The notes below the pieces were generated by a model. The model was not told the DNA's origin. It did not search any database and saw only the letters and a list, made by a program, of their open reading frames with translations. Positions 45,479 to 55,102 of a stretch of DNA of 64,000 nucleotides are shown piece after piece. A program made the translations under genes and the position numbers. Location: assembly GCA_002298125.1 (NCBI GenBank), contig DBMJ01000016.1:395065-459064 (forward strand). The letters are read 5' to 3'. The first letter of the stretch is position 1. The number at the start of each line of letters is the position of its first letter. This DNA comes from Clostridium sp. UBA701. Its GTDB lineage: Bacteria > Bacillota > Clostridia > Clostridiales > Clostridiaceae.

Positions 45479-46006
45479 ATGAAGTCTATAATAAAATGTC
45501 TTAAGAAGCCTTGGCCTTATTGGGTTGGGGGGATTTTATTAGGAGTAATGAATGTAATATTATTGGCTTTAGTCGGCATAAGCTGGCAGATAACCAGCGG
45601 CTTTTTGCTTTGGGGTGTGGGCATACTGAAATGGTTTGGATTAGACCCTTTTAAGTGGGAGTATTTCAGTCATTTTCAATCCTATTATAATCCCATTATA
45701 TCCCAAGGGAATGTATTTATTAACCAATATACAATTTTGAATATTGGTGTGATTTTAGGGTCTTTAATTGCAACCCTACTTGCTTCCCAATTTAAATGGA
45801 AGAAGATAAAAAGCAAGAAACAGTTTATAATGGCTCTTATAGGGGGCATTATGATGGGCTATGGCACCAGGCTTGCTGTGGGCTGTAATATTGGGGCTTT
45901 TTTCAGCGGAATACCTTCCTTTTCCCTCCATGCCTGGGTCTTTGGAATCTTTGTATTCTTGGGGGCAGGGGTAGGGGTAAAGATTTTAGTTAAATTTCTT
46001 CTATAA
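45479..46006 (+). CDS. YeeE/YedE-family sulfur transporter, C-half
   Basis: About 175 residues, five hydrophobic segments, with the second YedE cysteine motif GYGTRLAVGCNIGAFFSG. It complements the half at 44530. ATG 45479 sits seven bases after AGGGGAGA; a GTG one codon earlier is possible. It ends the TusA operon and converges on the LysR gene, with one hairpin between. Confidence 0.82.
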   Translation: MKSIIKCLKKPWPYWVGGILLGVMNVILLALVGISWQITSGFLLWGVGILKWFGLDPFKWEYFSHFQSYYNPIISQGNVFINQYTILNIGVILGSLIATLLASQFKWKKIKSKKQFIMALIGGIMMGYGTRLAVGCNIGAFFSGIPSFSLHAWVFGIFVFLGAGVGVKILVKFLL

Positions 46007-46010
46007 TACA

Positions 46011-46037
46011 AAAAGAGGATGTACTCCTCTTTTTTCT
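46011..46037. terminator. Bidirectional terminator between convergent genes
   Basis: AAAGAGGA pairs with TCCTCTTT around GTACT, with A tract before and T tract after, so it can serve both strands. Confidence 0.75.
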
Positions 46038-46038
46038 T

Positions 46039-46929
46039 TTAACAAAAACCTCTTTTACTAGAAATTATGAAATCTACAAACCTTTGCTCGCATTCAGAGA
46101 AGGTATAATTTTTTCTGGAGACGACGCAGTAAGAGAAAGAAATCCTCAAGTCTTCTACCTGAACTGTCTGAATACAATGCTTTTTAAGCTCCTGAGAAAT
46201 GGTGAGCTTTGGCAAAAAGGAAAAGCCTTTCCCTGAAAGTATAGAAGACTTTATAGCCTCTGGAGAGTTTAGTGCATAGATAACATTTAAATCTTCTATA
46301 CTGATTCCTTTTTCCTCTAAGGCTTTTTCAATGACATACCTGGTACCAGAGGTTTGTTCACGCAAAATCAGTGGAATCTCTTTAAGCTCCTCTAAGGAAA
46401 GTACCTTAGGTGAATTATCACAATTTCCCACCAAAATCAGTTCGTCAGATATAATAGGCTGGGTAATAATATCCTCTTGCTTTAGTTCGTGCTGTATTAT
46501 GCCTATATTAATGCTGTGATCTTGCAGCTTCTGTATCACTTCAGTAGAATTAATTACCTCCATCTGAATCTCCACTTCGTTATATAGATGTTTAAATGTA
46601 TAAATGCTGCAGGGAAGAGCATATTCTCCTACACTTTTGCAGGCACCAATCATAAGCTTTGGCCTTTCTTGATGTAAATTTATCAAGTCCCTTTTGATAT
46701 TGCCCTGGATGGAGAGCAGGGTATCAGCATAGTTAAATACCACTTTTCCCTCTTCTGTGAGTTCTACTCCTTTGTTGCTTCGGTTTAAGAGACTCACTCC
46801 CAGGTCATTTTCCAAACTTTTAATTTGACCGCTTAGCCCAGGCTGGGTAAGGTGAAGAATCTGAGCTGCCTTTGAAATACTATTATATTTTACTGTCATA
46901 TAAAATGATTGAAGATACTCAAGATTCAT
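46039..46929 (-). CDS. LysR-family transcriptional regulator
   Basis: 296 residues. The N-terminal HTH is textbook: MNLEYLQSFYMTVKY, SISKAAQILHLTQPGLSGQIKSLE in two helices, and LLNRSNKGVELTEEG. A two-lobe effector domain follows. Subfamily resembles CysB/CysL-type sulfur-responsive regulators in length, but I cannot fix the ligand. It is divergent from the full-length YedE gene and convergent with the TusA set, so it probably controls sulfur import. The TGCTATATAGCA palindrome between it and yedE is a candidate site. Confidence 0.85.
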   Translation of the reverse strand: MNLEYLQSFYMTVKYNSISKAAQILHLTQPGLSGQIKSLENDLGVSLLNRSNKGVELTEEGKVVFNYADTLLSIQGNIKRDLINLHQERPKLMIGACKSVGEYALPCSIYTFKHLYNEVEIQMEVINSTEVIQKLQDHSINIGIIQHELKQEDIITQPIISDELILVGNCDNSPKVLSLEELKEIPLILREQTSGTRYVIEKALEEKGISIEDLNVIYALNSPEAIKSSILSGKGFSFLPKLTISQELKKHCIQTVQVEDLRISFSYCVVSRKNYTFSECEQRFVDFIISSKRGFC

Positions 46930-47047
46930 ATATTCACTTCCTATAGAAAAATATTTCGACCCTAGGTTATTTCACAAGTATATTGTACAGAAATAAGGGC
47001 ATTTATTCAAGTTAGTATAGTTTTTACTAGGTTAAAAGGAAGTGTTA

Positions 47048-47097
47048 TGCTATATAGCATTTACTTTCTGTAATAAAAGAACTGCATAGAATATAAT
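47048..47097 (+). promoter_or_regulatory. Palindrome and -10 upstream of yedE
   Basis: TGCTATATAGCA (47048-47059) is a perfect 12-bp palindrome within ATGC...GCAT, fitting a LysR T-N11-A site. TATAAT lies at 47092-47097, with no good -35, as expected for an activator-dependent promoter. Confidence 0.45.
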
Positions 47098-47165
47098 GTA
47101 AATAACGAAGAAAATTTGTTAAAAAAATCACATGTTTAACCAACAAAAGCATAAGGGGGAAAAAA

Positions 47166-48428
47166 ATGAAAAAAACTGAACAGATTCTAGGATTCATAGG
47201 AATTTTACTAGTATTAATTTTAGGCAAGACATTATTATCAACAGACATGCTATTTTTTAGACTCTTAGTTGGTGTAGGCTTTGGATATGCCTTATCAAGA
47301 GCTTATACTGGGTTTGCAGGCAGCGTAAATCGTGCCTTTACTACAGGCTCAACTAAGCTTATGAGAACACTTATGTTTCTTTTCTTTATCACATGCTTGG
47401 CCTCAGTAGCTTTCTTCTTTAAGGGTGACCCAACCAAATATGATCTTTGGGTAAATCCAATTAACTTTGGCCTTATCTTCGGCGGAATATTATTTGGCTT
47501 TGGTATGTCATTTTCCTGCTGCTGTGCTTCAGGAGTACTTACTGACCTTGTAACAGGTCTTCCAAGAGCCTTTACTACCTTAGTATTCTTTGCCTTAGGT
47601 GTATTTATAGGCTTCCCTATACAAAACACTCAGACCTGGATTCAAAAGTCCTGGTTTTCAACTGAGGTAGGTGCAAAGACTGCTGGTGGAGTATTCCTTC
47701 CTGATCTATTTAAGTGGGATGGACTTCAGGGTTATCTTGGAGCAATGATACTAACTGGTATATTCTGTGCAATTGTAGTGTTTATAGCCTACCGCTATGA
47801 AAGAAGCCGTAAGGCTAACAATACCTATGCTGGTCACACTATGGAGAAATTACAGCATCAGAACGATACCTTCGACAGCAAGGATTATAAGTTCTTTAGT
47901 GAAGAAAATTACAATAGAATATTTGCTAAGCCATGGACATTAGTACAAGGTGCTGTGGTTATCAGTATATTGTTTACCCTGTTAATGGGTGTTACTAAAG
48001 CAGGATGGGGAGCATCCACTCCTTATGGACTTTGGTTTGGTAAATTCCTTATGTTATTTGGAGTTTCAGCAGATTCACTTGCTGCCTTTACAAAAATGTC
48101 AGCTAAGGCTTTTGCTACACCATTCTTTCAACATGCCGTTTCAGTACAGAATTTCGGAATAATAGTTGGAACAATAATCTACCTATTAACTGCCGGCAAG
48201 TTTGCTAAAACCTTTATGTCTGAGATGCACTTTACAGGAAAAGAAATATTCTTATATGCACTAGGCGGAATAACTATGGGAATAGGTACTAGACTTGCAA
48301 ACGGATGTAACGTAGGAGCATTATATACACCTATTGCTAACTTTTCACTTTCAGGTTGGATTTTCTTAGTATTCATGGTTATAGGCGGAATAGCAGGAAA
48401 CCTATGTGCTAGAAAGTGGTCTAGATAA
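47166..48428 (+). CDS. yedE: YeeE/YedE-family transporter, full length
   Basis: 420-residue membrane protein with about ten spans arranged as two related halves. The first cysteine motif is GFGMSFSCCCASGVLTDL near residue 120, the second GTRLANGCNVGALYTP near residue 380. These line the sulfur pathway in TsuA/YedE proteins. AAGGGGGAAAAAA precedes the ATG. A hairpin after the stop separates it from the CoA-disulfide-reductase gene. Together they suggest import followed by persulfide or disulfide reduction. Selenium is an alternative cargo. Confidence 0.85.
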   Translation: MKKTEQILGFIGILLVLILGKTLLSTDMLFFRLLVGVGFGYALSRAYTGFAGSVNRAFTTGSTKLMRTLMFLFFITCLASVAFFFKGDPTKYDLWVNPINFGLIFGGILFGFGMSFSCCCASGVLTDLVTGLPRAFTTLVFFALGVFIGFPIQNTQTWIQKSWFSTEVGAKTAGGVFLPDLFKWDGLQGYLGAMILTGIFCAIVVFIAYRYERSRKANNTYAGHTMEKLQHQNDTFDSKDYKFFSEENYNRIFAKPWTLVQGAVVISILFTLLMGVTKAGWGASTPYGLWFGKFLMLFGVSADSLAAFTKMSAKAFATPFFQHAVSVQNFGIIVGTIIYLLTAGKFAKTFMSEMHFTGKEIFLYALGGITMGIGTRLANGCNVGALYTPIANFSLSGWIFLVFMVIGGIAGNLCARKWSR

Positions 48429-48463
48429 CTTTGAGCATATAAAAACTATAATAAAACAATAAA

Positions 48464-48493
48464 GCTTAGCAGTTTTATGACTGCTAAGTTTTA
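48464..48493 (+). terminator. Hairpin between yedE and the oxidoreductase gene
   Basis: CTTAGCAGT (48465-48473) pairs with ACTGCTAAG (48480-48488), followed by TTTTAT. It could be a full terminator or an attenuator within the unit. Confidence 0.7.
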
Positions 48494-48517
48494 TCCAAAT
48501 TAAAGGGAGGATTTATT

Positions 48518-50215
48518 ATGAGTAAAAGAATTCTAATTGTGGGCGGAGTGGCTGGAGGAGCTTCTGTAGCAGCAAGAGCTAGAAGAATAGACGAAAAAGC
48601 AGAGATAGTAATGTTTGAAAAGGGTCCTCACGTATCTTTTTCTAATTGTGCACTGCCCTTTCATCTAAGTGACATCGTAGAAAACGGTGATGATTTAGTT
48701 TTAATGTGTCCAGAACAATTTAAAAAGCAGTATAACATTGAAGCTAGAGTTAACAGTGAAGTTACTAAGATTATAAGAGAAGAGAAGAAGATAGTAGTTA
48801 AGAATGTGCTTACAGGAGAGGAACATGAAGAATCCTATGACAAGCTGGTGTTATCTCCAGGAGCAAACCCAATTCTTCCAAGAACCATTGAAGGAATAAC
48901 CGGGTCTAATGTATTTACAGTAAGAAATGTAGTTGATATAAAGAAGCTGAAGAGCCATATTGTTGAAAACAACATTATGGATATTGCTGTTGTAGGCGGT
49001 GGCTTCATAGGCGTAGAAGTAGCAGAAAATCTTCGTTTAGCAGGTAAGAATGTAAGCCTAATTGAAGCACTTGATCAGATAATGAATCCTTTTGATTATG
49101 ACATGGCTCAGATACTCCATAGAGAAATGATGGACAAGGGAGTAAATCTAATACTTGGTGATGGAGTTAAAAAGATAAGCGAAGACTCCATTGAATTGCA
49201 GTCAGGCAGAAAAGTAGCTGTAAAGGCTGTAGTTATGGCAATTGGTGTTAGTCCTGAAACAAGTCTTGCCAGAGAAGCAGGCCTTGAAATAGGAGTTACT
49301 GGAGGCATTAAGGTAGATCATAACTATTTGACCAATGATAAAGACATATATGCTGTAGGAGATGCTATAGAGGTATATAACCGCCTAAGCCATAAATCAG
49401 CAAGACTTGCACTGGCAGGACCTGCACAAAGACAGGCTAGAGCAGCAGCAGACCATATGTATAACATTCCTCACAACAACAAGGGAGTAATAGGGTCATC
49501 TGTAGTTCAGATATTTGATCTAGGAGCTGCATGCACAGGATTGAATGAGAAAACCGCAAAATCAGCTGGAATTCCCTATGATTTCGTATATATAATTCCA
49601 GGAGATAAGGTAGGCTTAATGCCAGGCAGCAGCCCAATGCACTTTAAGCTTATATATGAATATCCAACAGGCAGAATACTTGGAGCTCAGGCTATAGGAA
49701 AGGGAAACGTGGATAAGAGAATTGATATAATTGCCACAATGATATCAATGGGCGGAACCTTAGAAGACCTGAAGGAATTAGAGTTATGCTATGCTCCTCT
49801 ATTTGGAACTGCAAAGGACATAGTAAATCATGCAGCCTTAGTAGGACTTAACTTGCTATATGGAAGGTTTAAGCAGGTTCCAGTAACAAAGGTAAGAGAA
49901 CTTGTAGAAAACAATGCATTTATTGTGGATGTAAGAGAGAAGCATGAATTTGCATTAGGGCACCTTAAGAATGCAGTGAACATTCCACTTAGTGAATTCA
50001 GAGGAAGACTAGATGAAATTCCAAAGGATCAGCCAGTTTACCTGCATTGCCGTTCAAGCCAGAGAAGCTATAATGCTGCAATGGCACTTCAGGGCCTTGG
50101 CTATGACAATGTAGTAAATATATCTGGTTCTTATCTGGGAATTTGCTGCTATGAATACTATCAGGATCAGGTAACAGGAAGAGAAAAGATAGTTACAGAA
50201 TATAACTTTAGATAA
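48518..50215 (+). CDS. CoA-disulfide reductase-like flavoprotein with rhodanese domain
   Basis: 565 residues. The N-terminal FAD fold begins RILIVGGVAGGASVAARAR; the single redox cysteine is Cys44 in SFSNCALPF. The NAD(P)H fold is VVGGGFIGVEVAENL. The C-terminal ~95 residues are a rhodanese domain with Cys511 in LHCRSSQRSYN. Relatives with this fusion reduce CoA disulfide, CoA persulfide or polysulfide. The position behind yedE fits persulfide processing of imported sulfur. GGGAGG lies before the ATG. The APC permease starts 11 bases later. Confidence 0.88.
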   Translation: MSKRILIVGGVAGGASVAARARRIDEKAEIVMFEKGPHVSFSNCALPFHLSDIVENGDDLVLMCPEQFKKQYNIEARVNSEVTKIIREEKKIVVKNVLTGEEHEESYDKLVLSPGANPILPRTIEGITGSNVFTVRNVVDIKKLKSHIVENNIMDIAVVGGGFIGVEVAENLRLAGKNVSLIEALDQIMNPFDYDMAQILHREMMDKGVNLILGDGVKKISEDSIELQSGRKVAVKAVVMAIGVSPETSLAREAGLEIGVTGGIKVDHNYLTNDKDIYAVGDAIEVYNRLSHKSARLALAGPAQRQARAAADHMYNIPHNNKGVIGSSVVQIFDLGAACTGLNEKTAKSAGIPYDFVYIIPGDKVGLMPGSSPMHFKLIYEYPTGRILGAQAIGKGNVDKRIDIIATMISMGGTLEDLKELELCYAPLFGTAKDIVNHAALVGLNLLYGRFKQVPVTKVRELVENNAFIVDVREKHEFALGHLKNAVNIPLSEFRGRLDEIPKDQPVYLHCRSSQRSYNAAMALQGLGYDNVVNISGSYLGICCYEYYQDQVTGREKIVTEYNFR

Positions 50216-50226
50216 AGGTTGATTAT

Positions 50227-51546
50227 ATGAGAAAAAAATTGAACAGAATAGACATATTAGCCTTAGCATTAGGGTCTATTATTGGGTGGGGGTCCTTTAC
50301 CCTTCCAGGTTCAAAGTTTCTCCGTGAAAGTGGTATAATTAGCACAGCCATCGGGTTCATACTTGGTGGTTTTGCTATTATATTCATACAAAAGGGTTAT
50401 CATATCATGATGGAGAAACATGTTGAGGATGGAGGAGAATTCTCCTACACCTATAAGAATATGGGAAAAGCCAATGGCTTTATAGTAGGCTGGTCCCTGA
50501 CCTTGTGCTATATCAGCATGGTTCCGTTAAATGCTACAGCCTTTGTGCTAGTGCTAAAGAAGCTGTTTGGATCAGGAATAGACTTTATTTATCTATATAA
50601 GATAGCTGGTTACCCCGTATATCTTTCCGAAATTTTAATTGCCAGCTTAATAATCCTCATATTCACCTATGTGAACATCAAGGGCCTAAAGGTGAGCTCA
50701 AGAGTACAGAACATAATGATACTTCTAATGGTGGTAAACGTAATTATTGTTTTTGCCTATATGTTCACAAAGGTAGATCATAGCTTGCTTAGGAACACTT
50801 ATATACTAAACTATAAATTTAATATTGCTGAGGTGGCGAAGGTTTTTGCCATAGCACCCTTCTTGTTTGTGGGCTTTGACGTGATACCTCAAGTATCTAC
50901 AGAGCTTAATTTTGAAGCTCCAAAGGCCACAAAGATGGCAATATTTGCCATACTGTCAGCGGTGATGTTCTATAATTTATTAAACATTACCACGGGACTT
51001 GCGTATACTCCAGAAAAAGCAGTGCTGGAGCAATGGGCACTTGGGTCTGCAGTACTTAATAACATGGGTTATATAGGATTTCTGCTGCTTATCATTTCCC
51101 TGGCAGGAGCTGTGGCAGGAGGAATAAATGGATTTATGCTGGGAAGCAGCAAGCTCATTGGTTCCTTAGCGAAGTATAGAATGATTCCTGAAATGTATAA
51201 GAGTGAAAATCACAACGGTGTCTTTGTAAACGGAGTTAAATTTGTTGCCCTGGTGAGTCTCATTGCACCCTGGTTTGGAAGAGAAGTGATTATTTATATC
51301 GTAAATATGTCTTCACTACTGGCGGCAGTGGCATATTTTTATGTGTGTTATATCAGTTTAAAAAACTCAAGAGCTTATGACAGGTTTTTATCTGCAATAG
51401 GAGCTCTTGTAAGTCTAACCTTCATAGGCCTGCTTATTATACCAGGCTCACCTGCTAAATTAAACACTCCATCCCTGGTGATGCTAATTATATGGACAAT
51501 TTTAGGATATTTTTACTATCACAAATACTCAAAAATAATGAAATAA
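50227..51546 (+). CDS. APC-family amino acid permease
   Basis: 439-residue transporter with about twelve hydrophobic segments. The APC start motif LALGSIIGWGSFTLPG near residue 12 and the loop FLFVGFDVIPQVSTELNF near residue 220 are typical. Substrate not readable. Because it follows the CoA-disulfide-reductase gene with an 11-base gap, a sulfur amino acid or related thiol is a reasonable guess, not proven. A terminator follows. Confidence 0.8.
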   Translation: MRKKLNRIDILALALGSIIGWGSFTLPGSKFLRESGIISTAIGFILGGFAIIFIQKGYHIMMEKHVEDGGEFSYTYKNMGKANGFIVGWSLTLCYISMVPLNATAFVLVLKKLFGSGIDFIYLYKIAGYPVYLSEILIASLIILIFTYVNIKGLKVSSRVQNIMILLMVVNVIIVFAYMFTKVDHSLLRNTYILNYKFNIAEVAKVFAIAPFLFVGFDVIPQVSTELNFEAPKATKMAIFAILSAVMFYNLLNITTGLAYTPEKAVLEQWALGSAVLNNMGYIGFLLLIISLAGAVAGGINGFMLGSSKLIGSLAKYRMIPEMYKSENHNGVFVNGVKFVALVSLIAPWFGREVIIYIVNMSSLLAAVAYFYVCYISLKNSRAYDRFLSAIGALVSLTFIGLLIIPGSPAKLNTPSLVMLIIWTILGYFYYHKYSKIMK

Positions 51547-51556
51547 TAATTTAAAA

Positions 51557-51590
51557 AAACATCTAATCCTCAATAGGTTAGATGTTTTTT
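51557..51590 (+). terminator. Terminator after the permease
   Basis: AACATCTAA pairs with TTAGATGTT across a CCTCAATAGG loop, then six T. The remaining ~215 bases before 51807 are AT-rich without other visible features except the AAGGAGG of the next gene. Confidence 0.85.
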
Positions 51591-51806
51591 ATTTGGACCT
51601 TCATATGTTTTATGGTGTTGAAAATGTAGGATATAATATAAAATATTAACTATTTTGTATAATTAAAGAATATTATGTCGAATAAAATTGTTTAGAAAAC
51701 AAAGGAATAAAAGAAAAAATAGAGAATGTAATTATGTGGCATGTATTTTTATAATTGCTTTTCTGCAGTCTAGTTAGAGCATTGGGTCATCAAGGAGGTT
51801 AATTAT

Positions 51807-52703
51807 ATGGGGAAAAGATATAGAAAGTCTAAAAAAACACTGATAATTGTTGTTATTGTTATACTTATTGCATTTGCGGTTTGGATCAGCCTCTTTTCCT
51901 TAAATAAATTAAGTTCTAAAGTTACAGTAGAATTAGGAAAGAAAACACTGGCTGTTTCTCAGTTTATGAAAAATAAAGAGACTCCTGTGGCAGAAAAAGA
52001 CACAGAAGCGCCTAAAATTGAAGGTGCCCAGGATCAAACTATTTACATAGGTGATGCTGTAGCTTACAAAAAGTATATCACCGTTACGGATAATATGGAT
52101 AAGGATGTAAAGCTAGTAGTAGATAGCAGTGCTGTTGATTTGAAAAAAGCAGGTTCCTATAAGGTTATTTATACAGCAACGGATTCTTCTGGCAATACTG
52201 CAACTAAAACAGTTATTTTTAAAGTTGTAGAAAAGCCAAAGGATACTGTTAATAGTAAGGATTTAGATGCGTTGGCAGACAAAGTTCTCGCAGATATTAC
52301 TACAAGTAATATGTCTGAAAGAGAAAAAGCAAAAGCAATCTACACATGGACTAGATCTAATATTAGTTATGAGGACCATTCAGACAAATCTGATTGGGTT
52401 AATGCTGCCATTCAGGGATTTACTAAAGGAGCAGGTGACTGTTTCAATTATTTTGCCACAGCTCAGGCACTGCTTAATAGAGCTGGTGTTAAAAATCAGG
52501 AAATAATTAAGATTGATGGACACCACTATTGGAGTTTGGTAAATATTGATAATGCTTGGTATCATTTTGATGCCACACCACGTAAAGGTGACAACCAGGC
52601 TTTTAGTTTATTCATGCTAACTGATTCACAGATAGAAGCATACTCCAAAAGTCATGGTAACAGCCATATATGGGACAAAACAAAATACCCTGCAACACCT
52701 TAA
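51807..52703 (+). CDS. Membrane-anchored Ig-like/transglutaminase protein
   Basis: 298 residues. A basic start is followed by one membrane span (residues ~11-33), so the rest is outside the cell. Residues ~65-145 form an Ig-like DUF5011 domain (TAPKIEG-type start, YTATDSSGNTAT end). Residues ~160-298 are transglutaminase-like with catalytic Cys212 (GAGDCFNYF), His239 or His240 (GHHYWSL) and Asp255 (YHFDATP). The family includes peptidases and crosslinkers of cell-wall polymers. It stands 63 bases ahead of the Dlt-like cluster and may share function with it. Confidence 0.82.
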   Translation: MGKRYRKSKKTLIIVVIVILIAFAVWISLFSLNKLSSKVTVELGKKTLAVSQFMKNKETPVAEKDTEAPKIEGAQDQTIYIGDAVAYKKYITVTDNMDKDVKLVVDSSAVDLKKAGSYKVIYTATDSSGNTATKTVIFKVVEKPKDTVNSKDLDALADKVLADITTSNMSEREKAKAIYTWTRSNISYEDHSDKSDWVNAAIQGFTKGAGDCFNYFATAQALLNRAGVKNQEIIKIDGHHYWSLVNIDNAWYHFDATPRKGDNQAFSLFMLTDSQIEAYSKSHGNSHIWDKTKYPATP

Positions 52704-52766
52704 TAGTAGAGATAATTATGTTGTAGAGATAATTACATTAGAGCAGAGAGAAGAGTTGATCATAGG

Positions 52767-53483
52767 ATGAGACTAGGTGTTATTGGTGGATTAGGGCCAA
52801 TTGCAACGGCGTATTTCATGGAATTAGTAATAAAGATGACAGATGCACATTGTGATCAAGAACATTTGGAGATGGTGATATACAATTGTCCATCTATTCC
52901 AGATCGTACTAGATATATATTAGGAGAATGCAGTGATAATCCAGTAGTGCCCATGATCACTATTGGAAAGCAACTTGCAGAACAAGGAGCAGATTGTATT
53001 GCCATTCCTTGTATAACTGCTCATTATTTCTATGACTTTCTGGAAAAAGAAATTAAAGTACCTGTTATTAATATAGTGAAAGAAACTGTTTTGCATTTAA
53101 AGGAGAATGGTGTTAGGGCTGTGGGCATTGCAGCTACAGATGGAACTATTAAAAGTAATTTATTTCAAAGGGAATTAGAAACTGAAGGAATTGACTTTAT
53201 TCTCCCTTCTCATAAGGCACAACAGGATATTATGGATTTAATTTATAAAAATATTAAAGCTGGTCAACCACCAAACATGGATAAGTTTTTCACCGTTTCC
53301 GATGAACTCAGAAGAAATGGTGCTGAAGTTATTATATTAGGCTGTACTGAATTATCCTTAATTAAAAGAGATTATAAAATAGGGACAGGCTATTTAGATG
53401 CTATGGAAGTGTTGGCCAGATCCTCCGTGCTTTCTTGCCAGGGATTATTAAAAAAACAATATAAATATTTAATTACAAAATAA
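52767..53483 (+). CDS. Aspartate/glutamate racemase family protein
   Basis: 238-residue cofactor-independent racemase. The two catalytic cysteines are Cys82 in IPCITAH and Cys193 in LGCTELSLI, both family positions. GVIGGLGPIATAYF opens the fold. In the family these thiols abstract and donate the alpha proton of Asp, Glu or other amino acids. It is the first enzyme of an operon with an adenylation enzyme (10-base gap), a carrier protein and an MBOAT, so it probably makes the D-amino acid that is activated. The true substrate cannot be read from sequence. Confidence 0.82.
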   Translation: MRLGVIGGLGPIATAYFMELVIKMTDAHCDQEHLEMVIYNCPSIPDRTRYILGECSDNPVVPMITIGKQLAEQGADCIAIPCITAHYFYDFLEKEIKVPVINIVKETVLHLKENGVRAVGIAATDGTIKSNLFQRELETEGIDFILPSHKAQQDIMDLIYKNIKAGQPPNMDKFFTVSDELRRNGAEVIILGCTELSLIKRDYKIGTGYLDAMEVLARSSVLSCQGLLKKQYKYLITK

Positions 53484-53493
53484 GGAGATAATT

Positions 53494-55062
53494 ATGCAGA
53501 ACAATGTTTTGGAGTATTTGGAGAGCACTGTAAAAAGAGTTCCCAATAAAATAGCTTTTGCAAATGATCAAATGGGTATTACCTTTAAAGAGGTTTACGA
53601 CCAAGGAAGATCTATTGGAACCTTTCTAAATAAACAGGGAATTTATAAGCAGCCTGTTGTAGTGTTTATGAAAAAACATCCAAAGGCCATTGTAGCTTTT
53701 TTTGGAGTGATATATGGTGGTAACTTTTATGTACCCATTGATGAAGAGATGCCTCGTTTTCGTATAGAACTAATATTAAAAAATTTGAATCCAAGGGCTA
53801 TTATTTGTGATGATACTACTAAAAAGGTTGTGGAAACATTTGAGTACAAAGGAGCAATATATCTTTATGATGATATATTAGGGACAGGCATTAAGGAAGA
53901 GGTTATACAGGGCATTCGTGAGGCTGCCATTGATACAGATCCAATATATGTTGTATTTACATCTGGTTCAACTGGCATTCCAAAAGGCGTGGTTGCCTGC
54001 CACCGATCAGTTATTGATTATATTGAGAGTCTGTCAGAGGTCTTAGAATTCAATGAAGATACAGTGTTTGGCAATCAGACTCCTTTGTATTTTGATGCAT
54101 GCTTAAAGGAATTGTATCCAACATTAAAGTTTGGCGCAACAACATATATTATTCCCAAAAGTTTATTTATGTTTCCTCTTAAATTAGTAGAGTTTTTAAA
54201 TGAGTATAAAATTAATACGGTATGCTGGGTAGTTTCAGCTTTGACTATGATATCATCATTTAAAGTATTTGATAAGTTGATTCCTAATTATTTACACACT
54301 GTCGCCTTTGGTAGTGAGGTGTTTCCTATAAAGCAGTTTAATATTTGGAAAAAAACATTGCCAAATGCTAAATTTACAAACTTATACGGGCCTACAGAGG
54401 CAACGGGTATGTGCTGTTATTTTAAAGTGGAACGTGACTTTGAAGAGGATGAGGTTCTACCAATAGGGAGACCATTCAAAAATACTGAGATTATTTTATT
54501 AAATAATAATAACAAAATACCAGCTAAGGGAGAATTAGGGGAAATCTGTGTCAGAGGAACATCTCTTACCTTGGGTTATTATAAAGCATTTGAAAAGACC
54601 AATGAAGTATTTGTTCAAAATCCTCTAAATGATGCTTATCCAGAGCTTATTTACAGAACAGGTGATCTTGGAAAATATAATGAAAGAGGAGAATTAATGT
54701 TTGTATCCCGTAAGGACTATCAGATTAAGCATATGGGTCATCGTATTGAACTTGGAGAGATAGAGGTTAACGTAAATATGATAGAAGGCATAAAAAGTGC
54801 TTGTTGCATTTATGACAAGGAAAAAGAAAAAATTGTGCTTTACTATGTAGGTGATGTAAGTACAAAGGAAATAGCCAGCAGCTTAAAGGAGAAATTGCCA
54901 AGATATATGATACCTAATTCTATAGAGGCTCTAGAGACTATGCCTTTAACAGCAAACGGGAAAATTAATAGAGTGTTATTAAAAAGTTATTTGAATGCAG
55001 AAAAAGACGAGGTTCAAATCCAAAATGGATTTAACGGGCAATTTGCTAGTGTAAATAAGTAA
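53494..55062 (+). CDS. Amino-acid adenylation enzyme (DltA/NRPS-like)
   Basis: 522 residues. Core motifs of adenylation domains appear in order: VFTSGSTGIPKG (A3, near 155), YFDACLKELYPTLKFG with the amino-group-binding Asp (A4), TNLYGPTEAT (A5, near 300), YRTGDLG (A7), GHRIELGEIE (A8) and LTANGKINR (A10). It would activate an amino acid with ATP and load the carrier protein encoded next. It resembles DltA but the A5 sequence is closer to peptide-synthetase A domains, so the substrate may differ from D-alanine. AAGGAGA precedes the ATG. Confidence 0.82.
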   Translation: MQNNVLEYLESTVKRVPNKIAFANDQMGITFKEVYDQGRSIGTFLNKQGIYKQPVVVFMKKHPKAIVAFFGVIYGGNFYVPIDEEMPRFRIELILKNLNPRAIICDDTTKKVVETFEYKGAIYLYDDILGTGIKEEVIQGIREAAIDTDPIYVVFTSGSTGIPKGVVACHRSVIDYIESLSEVLEFNEDTVFGNQTPLYFDACLKELYPTLKFGATTYIIPKSLFMFPLKLVEFLNEYKINTVCWVVSALTMISSFKVFDKLIPNYLHTVAFGSEVFPIKQFNIWKKTLPNAKFTNLYGPTEATGMCCYFKVERDFEEDEVLPIGRPFKNTEIILLNNNNKIPAKGELGEICVRGTSLTLGYYKAFEKTNEVFVQNPLNDAYPELIYRTGDLGKYNERGELMFVSRKDYQIKHMGHRIELGEIEVNVNMIEGIKSACCIYDKEKEKIVLYYVGDVSTKEIASSLKEKLPRYMIPNSIEALETMPLTANGKINRVLLKSYLNAEKDEVQIQNGFNGQFASVNK

Positions 55063-55102
55063 GTTAAATTGTCAAGTGTTTCGAGTGAAAGGGGAAATAA
55101 AT

